A stretch of 64,000 nt of DNA from contig NZ_PYVX01000002.1 of assembly GCF_003056305.1 (NCBI RefSeq), positions 1-64,000 on the forward strand, given 5' to 3'. The translations under genes were made by a program, and so were the position numbers. This stretch comes from Halomonas denitrificans (GTDB taxonomy: Bacteria; Pseudomonadota; Gammaproteobacteria; Pseudomonadales; Halomonadaceae). Positions 57,244 to 64,000 of this stretch are shown piece by piece. The notes beneath the pieces were generated by a model. That model had not been told where the DNA came from. It searched no databases and was given only the letters and a program-made list of their open reading frames with translations. The first letter of the stretch is position 1. Each line of letters starts with the position of its first letter.

Positions 57244-58989
57244 ATGTCGCATTCGCCCGCCTATCGCCTTGCCGCCACCGTGCTGCACGGCTTCGACGAA
57301 TACCGCTCGCGCTTCAAGCAGATCACCGACGACGCCAGCCGACGCTTTCGCGACGCGGCCTGGCGCGAGGCGCAGCAGGCCTCGGCGGAGCGCATCGACC
57401 TCTACGACGAGAAGGTCCAGGACACCCTGGTGCGCCTCAGGCGCACCCTCGACGACGAGCAGCTCACCAACTGCGAGTGCTGGCAGGAGGCCCGCGGGCA
57501 CTATGCCGAGCTGATCGACCAGCGGCTCGACTACGAGCTCGCCGAGACCTACTTCAACTCGATGTTCTGCTCGCTGTTCCACCATCGCCACATCCGCAAC
57601 GACTGGATGTTCGTCTACAGCTCCCGTGAGCGGGCGGCGCACCACTCCGGCCTGGAGCTGTGTCGCGTGCGGCGTGTCGGCGGCGACTGGGCGGCGGGGC
57701 TTCGCTGGGCGCTCGGCGAGGCGCGCTTCGAGACACCCTTCGTCGATCTGGCCCGGGACGTCGAGCTCGGCAGCGAGGTGCTGCGCCGCCTGCTGCCCTC
57801 GGCGATCCTCGAGGATCCCGAGGCCGAGATCGAGCTGATCAAGAGCGTCTTCTATCGCAACAAGGGCGCCTACCTGGTGGGACGGGTGCTGGGTGGCGGC
57901 GAGCAGGTGCCGCTGGTGCTGCCGGTGCTCCACCGCGAGGGCGAGGGGCTGCACCTGGATACGCTGCTGATCGAGCCCGAGGAGGTCTCGATCATCTTCT
58001 CCTTCACCCGCGCCTACTTCCAGGTCAAGGTGGTGGTGCCCAGCGAGTTCGTGCACTACCTCCAGGAGCTGATGCCCGACAAGCCCCAGGGCGAGCTGTA
58101 TGCCGCCATCGGCTTCTACAAGCACGGCAAGACCGAGTTCTTCCGCGCCCTCAACCACCAGGTGGCCCGGCGCGAGGACCAGTTCGTCATCGCCCCGGGG
58201 GTGCGCGGCATGGTCATGGCGGTGTTCGTGCTGCCCGCGTTTCGCACCGTGTTCAAGATCATCAAGGACCGTTTCGACCCGAGCAAGGAGATGACCGCCG
58301 AGAACGTCCGCGACAAGTATCGCCTGGTCAAGCGCCACGACCGGGTGGGGCGCATGGCCGATACCCAGGAGTTCTCCAACTTCATCGCCCGCCAGGACCA
58401 TTTCGCCCCCGAGTGCCTGGCGCACCTCCTGGAGGTGGCGCCCTCCACGGTCTATCTGCGTGGCGACAAGGTGATCATCAAGCACTGCTATACCGAGCGC
58501 ATGATGACGCCGCTCAACCTCTATCTCGAGACCTGCGACGAGACCGAGACCCGGACGGTGCTCAAGGACTATGGCAACGCCATCAAGCAGATGGCCGCCG
58601 CCAACATCTTCCCCGGCGACATGCTGCTGAAGAACTTCGGGGTGACCCGCCACGGGCGGGTGATCTTCTACGACTACGACGAGATCTGCTACCTCACCGA
58701 GTGCCGCTTCCGGCATATTCCCGAGCCCCTCTACCCCGAGCAGGAGCTGGCCGATGAGCCCTGGTACTCGGTGGGGCCCAACGATGTCTTCCCCGAGGAG
58801 TTCGGTCCCTTCCTGTTCGCCGACGTGCGCCTGCGCAAGCTCTTCTACCAGCTGCACCCGGAGCTGTTCGATGCCGACTACTGGAAGGGGCTGCAGCAGG
58901 CCATCCTCGACGGCCGCGTGATCGACGTCTTCCCTTATCGCAACAAGCGCCGCTTCGCCGGCGACGATGGCAACGGCCTGACCTACTAG
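57244..58989 (+). CDS. aceK: Isocitrate dehydrogenase kinase/phosphatase
   Basis: A 581-aa bifunctional enzyme that phosphorylates and dephosphorylates isocitrate dehydrogenase, switching carbon flow to the glyoxylate shunt. The N-terminal regulatory half (DLYDEKVQDTLVRLRRTLDD) precedes the kinase half, with VIAPGVRGMVMAVFVLPAFR as the nucleotide loop and Lys338 as the likely ATP-binding lysine. GDMLLKNFGVTRHGRVIFYD is the catalytic and metal loop. GGAG precedes the ATG at 57244. aceA and aceB are not adjacent here, unlike in E. coli. Confidence 0.94.
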   Translation: MSHSPAYRLAATVLHGFDEYRSRFKQITDDASRRFRDAAWREAQQASAERIDLYDEKVQDTLVRLRRTLDDEQLTNCECWQEARGHYAELIDQRLDYELAETYFNSMFCSLFHHRHIRNDWMFVYSSRERAAHHSGLELCRVRRVGGDWAAGLRWALGEARFETPFVDLARDVELGSEVLRRLLPSAILEDPEAEIELIKSVFYRNKGAYLVGRVLGGGEQVPLVLPVLHREGEGLHLDTLLIEPEEVSIIFSFTRAYFQVKVVVPSEFVHYLQELMPDKPQGELYAAIGFYKHGKTEFFRALNHQVARREDQFVIAPGVRGMVMAVFVLPAFRTVFKIIKDRFDPSKEMTAENVRDKYRLVKRHDRVGRMADTQEFSNFIARQDHFAPECLAHLLEVAPSTVYLRGDKVIIKHCYTERMMTPLNLYLETCDETETRTVLKDYGNAIKQMAAANIFPGDMLLKNFGVTRHGRVIFYDYDEICYLTECRFRHIPEPLYPEQELADEPWYSVGPNDVFPEEFGPFLFADVRLRKLFYQLHPELFDADYWKGLQQAILDGRVIDVFPYRNKRRFAGDDGNGLTY

Positions 58990-59071
58990 CCGGCCCCGCC
59001 GGGCCGAGGCGCGCTATGCTGAAGGCAACCGAGCCTGCCTCGCCACCCCATCGACATCAAGGAGAGCACCC

Positions 59072-59491
59072 ATGCTGGACCTCATTTCCCACCCGGCGGA
59101 GCATGTCGTGGCGATGAAGGCGAGTGGCGTCGTCACGGCCCAGGAGCTGCAGCGTGCCATCGATGCCGTCGAGGCCGCCAAGCGGGCCCATCCCCGGGTC
59201 AGCCTGGTGGTCGAGATCGACGGCCTGCGCTGGCTGACCCTGACCGCCCTGCTGAAGGATCTCGGCTACGGCCTGACCCAGCTCGGCGATCTCAAGCACT
59301 ATCACCGGGCGGCCGTGGTCACCGACCAGGAGTGGGTCAAGCACCTCGCCCACCTGGAGGATCGCCTGTTCAAGGACGTGGAGATCCGCACCTTCCCCCC
59401 GCGCGACCACGCTGCGGCCATGGCCTGGGCCGCCGACCTGCCCAAGGGGCAGCACGAGGACCCCGAAGAGGACGGCTACCACGGCGCCTGA
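59072..59491 (+). CDS. SpoIIAA-like STAS/SEC14-fold protein
   Basis: A 139-aa single-domain protein of the SpoIIAA-like (PF11964) family, with SHPAEHVVAMKASGVVTAQE at the start and VSLVVEIDGLRWLTLTALLK in the middle. The fold resembles STAS and SEC14 domains, which bind lipids or partner proteins. There is no membrane segment and no known substrate. AAGGAGAG is about ten bases before the start. Confidence 0.83.
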   Translation: MLDLISHPAEHVVAMKASGVVTAQELQRAIDAVEAAKRAHPRVSLVVEIDGLRWLTLTALLKDLGYGLTQLGDLKHYHRAAVVTDQEWVKHLAHLEDRLFKDVEIRTFPPRDHAAAMAWAADLPKGQHEDPEEDGYHGA

Positions 59492-59740
59492 CCGTGCCGT
59501 GGCACCCTGCCGCCCGGGCGACACCCAGTGTCTTCCAGGTGATCCACTCCCTGCCGATGATCAGGCCGCAGGGCGTCAGTGCTGCCGATGGAGAACATAA
59601 ACGGTGCCGTCGCCGGGACAGCGTCTGGTCGCACCGGGGCGTGGAGTGGTAGCTTCGGCGATGACAACGTTGGGTTCCTGAAGCGTCGCCGGCGAGGGAA
59701 GGGGAGTCGCCGGTGGCCTGCGAGTGGCGAGAGGTGGTGA

Positions 59741-60481
59741 ATGGTCGAGCAGCGACGCCCGCACCTGGTGGTGTTCACCGGAGCGGGGATCAGTGCCGAG
59801 AGCGGCATCCAGACCTTTCGCGCCAGCGACGGCCTGTGGGCCGACCATCCGATCGAGGCGGTCGCCACTCCCGAGGGCTGGCGCCGCGACCCCGAGCGGG
59901 TGCTGCGCTTCTACGACCAGCGTCGCGACCAGGTGCGCCGGGCACGCCCCAACGCCGCCCACAAGGCGCTGGCGAGCCTCGAGAAACGGGGCTTTGCGGT
60001 CAGCATCATCACCCAGAACATCGACGACCTGCACGAGCGCGCCGGCTCGCGCCGGGTACTGCACCTGCACGGCGAGATCCTCAAGGCGCGCTCCACGGTG
60101 GATGCGCGCATGCACTATCCGCTGCCCCGCGGCGGCATTCGCCTGGGCGATCTCTGCGACAAGGGCAGCCAGCTGCGCCCCGACGTGGTGTGGTTCGGCG
60201 AGGGCGTGCCGCATTTCGGCGAGGCCTGCGACATCGTGGCCGAGGCCGACCTGCTGCTGGTGGTGGGCACCTCGCTTGCCGTGATGCCGGCCGCGGCGCT
60301 GCTCGAGCATGCCCCGCTGGACGCGCCCTGCGTGCTGGTCGACCCCGAGGCGCGTGCCCTGGCGCCCCCCGGCACGCTCGGTCTCGAGCAGCCGGCCGGC
60401 AAGGGCGTGCCCGCCCTGGTGCGCCACTGGACGCGCGAGGGGCGCCTGTGGCTGCCGGAGACCCTGCTGGGCGAGGCATGA
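59741..60481 (+). CDS. cobB: Sirtuin (Sir2/CobB-like) without zinc cysteines
   Basis: A 246-aa NAD-dependent protein deacylase. The NAD motif is GAGISAESGIQTFR (14-27), with TQNIDDLHERAG and catalytic His110 (LHLHGE). Tyr58 and Arg61 (FYDQRR) match the Tyr-x-x-Arg pair that gives CobB-type enzymes succinyl and malonyl specificity. The module between about 113 and 148, where most sirtuins hold four zinc cysteines, has only Cys139. This reduced type occurs in some other bacteria. The start is ATG at 59741. Confidence 0.87.
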   Translation: MVEQRRPHLVVFTGAGISAESGIQTFRASDGLWADHPIEAVATPEGWRRDPERVLRFYDQRRDQVRRARPNAAHKALASLEKRGFAVSIITQNIDDLHERAGSRRVLHLHGEILKARSTVDARMHYPLPRGGIRLGDLCDKGSQLRPDVVWFGEGVPHFGEACDIVAEADLLLVVGTSLAVMPAAALLEHAPLDAPCVLVDPEARALAPPGTLGLEQPAGKGVPALVRHWTREGRLWLPETLLGEA

Positions 60482-60533
60482 GCCGGGCGCCGTGCTAGAA
60501 TGCCGCCCCTTTCGCCGTCGGGACCCAGCCAGC

Positions 60534-61286
60534 ATGCAGGACGATACCCTCCAGGACACCGTCATCGAGCGCGACCCCGCCACCGGTCATCCGCGGCCGC
60601 CGCGGCGCGAGTTCAAGGCGCGCGGCAGCTTCGTGACGCGCTGCGAGGGGTGCAACCTGCCGGCGCTCAACTGCCTCTGCCCCTATCGGGTCCGCGCCGA
60701 GAGCGAGGCGAGGGTGTGGCTGCTGACCCATCCGCTGGAGCACCACAAGCCGACCAACACCGGCCGGCTGATCGGCGACGTGCTGGGCGATACCGAGGTC
60801 TTCACCTGGTATCGCACGGCGCCGGACGCGCGGCTGCTGGCGCTGCTCGACGATGCGCGCTACGACCCCTTCGTGATCTTCCCCGACGACCAGCCCGACT
60901 ATGCCCACCGCGTGGTGGACATGGAGCGCGTCGCGGCCGGCAAGCGCTCGGGGCGGGTGCCGGTCTTCATCATCCTCGACGGCACCTGGCGCCAGGCGCG
61001 ACGCATCTTCCGCAAGAGCCCCTACCTCGAGGGGCTGCCGGTGCTGCCCCTGGCCACCGAGCGGCTGACCCGCTACCGGCTGCGCAAGCCGGCCTCGGCG
61101 GCCCACCTGTGCACCGCCGAGGTGGCCATCGAGCTGCTGCGCCAGTCTGGCGACCGCGAGGCCGCCGAGGTGCTCGACGACACCTTCGACGCCTTCAACG
61201 ACAGCTACGCCGCCAGCCGGCGCCATGAGAAGCTCGAGGCCCCCACGCCGGCGATGCGGCGGCTGCTGGAGCGGGCCGGCCGCTAG
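60534..61286 (+). CDS. tapT: DTW-domain tRNA-uridine aminocarboxypropyltransferase
   Basis: A 250-aa protein with the DTW motif (Asp149, Thr151 and Trp152 in ILDGTWRQARRIF) and a cysteine cluster C37, C40, C47 and C49 that may bind zinc. E. coli TapT (YfiP) transfers the 3-amino-3-carboxypropyl group of SAM to U47 of tRNA to make acp3U. It follows the sirtuin gene after 52 bases. Conserved LLTHPLEHHKPTNTGRLIGD also fits the family. Confidence 0.88.
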   Translation: MQDDTLQDTVIERDPATGHPRPPRREFKARGSFVTRCEGCNLPALNCLCPYRVRAESEARVWLLTHPLEHHKPTNTGRLIGDVLGDTEVFTWYRTAPDARLLALLDDARYDPFVIFPDDQPDYAHRVVDMERVAAGKRSGRVPVFIILDGTWRQARRIFRKSPYLEGLPVLPLATERLTRYRLRKPASAAHLCTAEVAIELLRQSGDREAAEVLDDTFDAFNDSYAASRRHEKLEAPTPAMRRLLERAGR

Positions 61287-61343
61287 TCTGACGATCCTCG
61301 ATCGCCGCTGGCGCCGCCGTCGCTCACCCCCGCCGCGCCGGCC

Positions 61344-61685
61344 TCACTCCATGGCCTTGCCGAGGATCCAGTCGACCAGCTGCTCGGCTTCCGCCTGGCT
61401 CACCTCGGGGCGCTCCCCGGGTTCCGGCATGGTCGCCGACCCCCAGTGCTTCTCGCCGCCGGTCATCACGACCTCGACCAGGTAGTGGTGCATCTCGCCA
61501 TCCGCGTACTTGGCGGCGATGCTGTTGAAGCTCGGCGCCCGCGGGGTGTCGTCGTCCCGGGCGTGGCAGCTCAGGCACTGCTTCTCCTCGGCCAGCTGCT
61601 GCATGTCGGCATGCATGTCCGCCGCCGCGGAGGCGGCGCCCAGCAGCAGCCCGCCCAGCGTCAGGAATAGCACGGTCGTCTTCAT
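61344..61685 (-). CDS. Periplasmic c-type cytochrome
   Basis: A 113-aa exported monohaem cytochrome. A signal peptide (LFLTLGGLLLGAASAAA) is followed by the haem motif CLSCH (Cys37, Cys40, His41), and Met86 (SATMPEP) is the likely sixth ligand. This fits the cytochrome c5/c552 class that shuttles electrons to oxidases or peroxidases. The ATG at 61685 is used; an in-frame ATG at 61718 is unlikely. Confidence 0.86.
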   Translation of the reverse strand: MKTTVLFLTLGGLLLGAASAAADMHADMQQLAEEKQCLSCHARDDDTPRAPSFNSIAAKYADGEMHHYLVEVVMTGGEKHWGSATMPEPGERPEVSQAEAEQLVDWILGKAME

Positions 61686-61845
61686 CGTCTCGCCCCCCAT
61701 GAATCGATTCTCAGGCACCCGGGAGGGTGCCTCGCCCTAGGCGACCACGAGGCCGTGGGCCCGGTGGCCGCTGCCTTGAACATAGGTCAGGGAGCCGGGG
61801 GGCGATTTCTGCTTTTTCTCATGCCGGGGTGGCGTCGCTCGCACG

Positions 61846-61915
61846 GGGCCTGCCGCCGCGCCTTTCCACGGGCCCGCCGCCGCGCCTTTTAATGGGCCCG
61901 CCGCCACCCGCACTT
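61846..61915. repeat. 24-bp tandem repeat
   Basis: The unit GGGC(C/T)(T/C)GCCGCCGCGCCTTT occurs at 61846-61869 and 61870-61893, with a partial third copy from 61894. It lies in the gap between the cytochrome c and TraB-type genes, both minus strand. No coding role is evident. Confidence 0.7.
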
Positions 61916-61970
61916 GGAGCGACAGAGGCGACGACGAGGGGCTCGGGTCGGAAGGAGGGGCGGCCCGGGA

Positions 61971-63209
61971 TCAGCCGCCGAACAGCTTGCCGGCGATGCG
62001 GAAGCCGGCGATCCAGGTGCCGGCGGCGGAGCCGAGGGTGGCGGTGAGGAACACCAGCAGGGTGCGCGAGACCCGGTTGCGCCACCAGCCCTTGAGCTCG
62101 GTGACGTCGTGACGCAGGGTCGAGAAGTCCCGCACCTTGGGCTTGCGCAGCCACAGCTCGACCCCGGCGGCCACGAAGCCGGCGCCGATGGTGGGGTTGA
62201 GCGAGGTGAGCGGGGCGGCGACGAAGGTCGCCGCGACCGTGAGCGGATGCGCCAGGGCGGCCAGGGTGGCGGCGCCGGAGAGCACGCCGTTGATCAGGAA
62301 CCACTCCGCCACCAGCTGCCAGCCGAGTTCGGTGTTGCGCGAGAAGCCGATGGCGAAGCCGGTCAGCACCAGGGCGGTGATCGCCCAGGGCAGCGCCTTC
62401 CAGACCTTCGACGGCGGCGGCGTGGCCTCCAGGGCCTCGCGCTCCACCCGCGGCGCCTCGGGCAGCGGCTGTTCCAGCTGCTCGGCCATGCCCTTCATGT
62501 GGCCGGCGCCGATCACCACCAGCACCCGGCGGTAGCGGCCGGGGGCGGCGTCCTCCGCCAGGCGCAGCACCATGTAGCGGTCGCGCTCGGTGATCAGCGG
62601 TTCGTAGAGCGAGGCCGACTCGGCGGCGAACTCGCTGAAGGTGGACTCCAGGACGTCGCCCTCCTTGAGCCGCTCGATCTCCTCGGCGGAGACCTGCTGG
62701 CGCGAGAGCACGCTGCCGAGCAGCCCCGAGAACAGCGAGAAGCGCTGCCACCAGGGCACGTTGTGATAGATGCGCTTGAGGGTGATGCCCACGTCGCGGT
62801 CGATCAGCAGCAGCGGCAGGTCGGCGTCGCGGCTCTCCTCCAGGGCGGCGCGCATCTCGGCGCCCGGCTCGATGCCCGACTGCTCGGCGACGCGCTGCTG
62901 GAAGGCGCCCAGCGCCAGGCTGGCGGCGACCATGCCGGCCTTGCCCTGGCGAAAGATCTGGAACAGGTCCTGCTCGCCCAGGGCGTCGGGGTTGGTCAGG
63001 CTGTGGTGGCGCGAGTCGCACAGCTCGATGGCCACGGCATCGAACTCGCCGGAGCGGATCAGCGCGCGCACGTCCGCGGCGCTCTCGGCGGAGACGTGGG
63101 CGGTGCCCAGCAGGGTGTAGCGGGTCTCGCCCACCACGAGCTCCTGGCGCGGGCCGCTGGTGGTCGCGTCCTGCGGGGGAGTGATCACGGAGTCCTGGGA
63201 GTCGGTCAT
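61971..63209 (-). CDS. TraB family protein
   Basis: A 412-aa protein with the TraB/GumN-type motif GTAHVS at 35-40 and a GAGHMKG motif in the middle, followed by three or four C-terminal membrane helices (from about 290). TraB-domain proteins are poorly understood, and proposed to be metal-dependent proteases or pheromone-shutdown factors. The ATG at 63209 gives the family start (ELVVGETRYTLLGTAHVS). The C-terminal half repeats helical membrane segments. Confidence 0.88.
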   Translation of the reverse strand: MTDSQDSVITPPQDATTSGPRQELVVGETRYTLLGTAHVSAESAADVRALIRSGEFDAVAIELCDSRHHSLTNPDALGEQDLFQIFRQGKAGMVAASLALGAFQQRVAEQSGIEPGAEMRAALEESRDADLPLLLIDRDVGITLKRIYHNVPWWQRFSLFSGLLGSVLSRQQVSAEEIERLKEGDVLESTFSEFAAESASLYEPLITERDRYMVLRLAEDAAPGRYRRVLVVIGAGHMKGMAEQLEQPLPEAPRVEREALEATPPPSKVWKALPWAITALVLTGFAIGFSRNTELGWQLVAEWFLINGVLSGAATLAALAHPLTVAATFVAAPLTSLNPTIGAGFVAAGVELWLRKPKVRDFSTLRHDVTELKGWWRNRVSRTLLVFLTATLGSAAGTWIAGFRIAGKLFGG

Positions 63210-63297
63210 GGACGCTCGGGCTGTGGGAGTGGAGGCTCGATTATCCACGAAGCGCCGGGGCAGGCCAAACCCGTCGCGCCGCTTGCATGGGCTTTCC

Positions 63298-64000
63298 CTA
63301 CTTGCGCCAGAAGGCCGGGGTGAACAGCACCAGCACGGTGAAGATCTCCAGGCGGCCGAGCAGCATCGCCACCACCAGGATCCACTTGGCCAGCATCGGC
63401 AGGTCGCCGTAGTGGGCGCTGGCCTCACCCAGCGCCGGGCCGAGGTTGTTGAGCGCCGAGCCCACCGTCGACCAGGCGGTGACCTGGTCGACCCCGGTGG
63501 CCATCACCCCCACCAGCATCAGGAAGAACAGCATCACGTAGGCGGAGAAGAAGCCCCACACCGCCTGGGCGATGCCGTCGGGCACGCTGACCTTGCCGAT
63601 CTTCACCGTGATCACCGCATTGGGGTGGATCAGGCGCATCACCTCGCGCATGCCCTGCTTGAGGATCAGGATGATGCGGATCACCTTCATGCCGCCGCCG
63701 GTGGAGCCGGAGCAGCCGCCGACGAAGGCTGCGACGAACAGCAGGAAGGGCAGGGCGCCGGGCCAGGTGGAGAAGTCCGCCACCGCGAAGCCGGCGGTGG
63801 TGGCCACCGAGACCACCTCGAACACCGCATGGCGCAGCCCCTGGGCGGTCGAGTAGACGTCGGTCAGCCACAGCGAGACCGCGGTGATCACCGTGAGGCC
63901 GCTCAGGAAGAGCATCAGGAAGCGCGCCTCGGGATCCTGGAAGTAGTGGGTCAGGCTGCGCTGGCGCCAGGCCAGGAAGTGCAGGCTGTAGCTGAACGCC
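63298..64000 (-). CDS. trkH: TrkH potassium uptake protein, C-terminal part
   Basis: The C-terminal 230 or so residues of a Trk potassium transporter membrane subunit; the start lies beyond the right edge. Conserved pore segments are VVSVATTAGFAVADFSTWPG, FVGGCSGSTGGGMKVIRIIL and TVGSALNNLGPALGEASAHY, as in E. coli TrkH. Incoming sequence reads FSYSLHFLAWRQRSLTHYF. The Trk system takes up K+ and needs the regulatory TrkA subunit. It ends with a TAG at 63298-63300. Confidence 0.93.
   Translation of the reverse strand, partial: AFSYSLHFLAWRQRSLTHYFQDPEARFLMLFLSGLTVITAVSLWLTDVYSTAQGLRHAVFEVVSVATTAGFAVADFSTWPGALPFLLFVAAFVGGCSGSTGGGMKVIRIILILKQGMREVMRLIHPNAVITVKIGKVSVPDGIAQAVWGFFSAYVMLFFLMLVGVMATGVDQVTAWSTVGSALNNLGPALGEASAHYGDLPMLAKWILVVAMLLGRLEIFTVLVLFTPAFWRK

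Overview
The window reads as a stretch of chromosome from a GC-rich gammaproteobacterium, most likely a member of the Halomonadaceae (Halomonas or a close relative). This rests on the very high GC content, gammaproteobacterial versions of the housekeeping genes (metE/metR, valS, holC, pepA, lptFG, bfd/bfr, tcdA, truC, aceK, trkH) and Pseudomonas-like nrdAB. Genes are densely packed on both strands. I see no rRNA, tRNA, CRISPR array, prophage or complete insertion sequence.

Layout. 1-1.2 kb: the 3' end of a PuuC-like aldehyde dehydrogenase carrying a one-base frameshift, and a LuxR-type regulator. 1.4-8.5 kb: a membrane/coiled-coil protein with a TelA-family protein, then a head-to-tail cassette of ATP-grasp enzyme, CocE/NonD (S15) hydrolase and UMF1-type transporter. 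8.6-10.6 kb: membrane-anchored retropepsin, YdhR-like protein and nitronate monooxygenase. 10.6-14.7 kb: a translationally coupled DNA repair pair, a FAN1-like VRR-NUC nuclease and an Fe-S helicase with an N-terminal RecB-like nuclease domain. 14.7-18.6 kb: a CPA2 (Kef) antiporter, double cupin protein and small membrane and zinc-site proteins. 18.0-22.9 kb: an RND efflux operon with its own TetR/CerR regulator and a perfect 16-bp palindrome in the promoter. 23-26.6 kb: aldo/keto reductase, PAS-GAF-GGEEF diguanylate cyclase, two small unknown proteins and a candidate sRNA in a locally less GC-rich patch.

26.7-31 kb: nrdAB (class Ia ribonucleotide reductase), with tandem NrdR boxes and DnaA-box-like sites upstream. 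31.3-33.6 kb: an RstAB-like two-component system. 33.6-36.9 kb: divergent metR/metE. 37-44 kb: a lipoprotein, azoreductase, membrane hydrolase, 3-methyladenine glycosylase I, DUF411, glyoxalase, DoxX, META lipoprotein and DUF3360 transporter. 44-50.7 kb: valS, holC, ilvE and pepA on the minus strand, with a 215-bp inverted-repeat element inserted directly before holC. 50.8-54.4 kb: lptFG, an RDD protein and bfd/bfr iron storage. 54.5-57 kb: DUF1653, tcdA, truC and a peroxiredoxin. 57-61.3 kb: aceK, a STAS protein, a sirtuin without zinc cysteines and a DTW-domain tRNA modification enzyme. 61.3-64 kb: a cytochrome c, TraB-family protein and the C-terminal part of TrkH.

The clearest multi-gene stories are nucleotide supply tied to replication control (nrdAB with NrdR and DnaA sites), DNA repair (FAN1-like nuclease plus helicase-nuclease), autoregulated efflux (RND with TetR), and the uncharacterised ATP-grasp/S15 hydrolase/transporter cassette, which is the best candidate here for an undescribed pathway.
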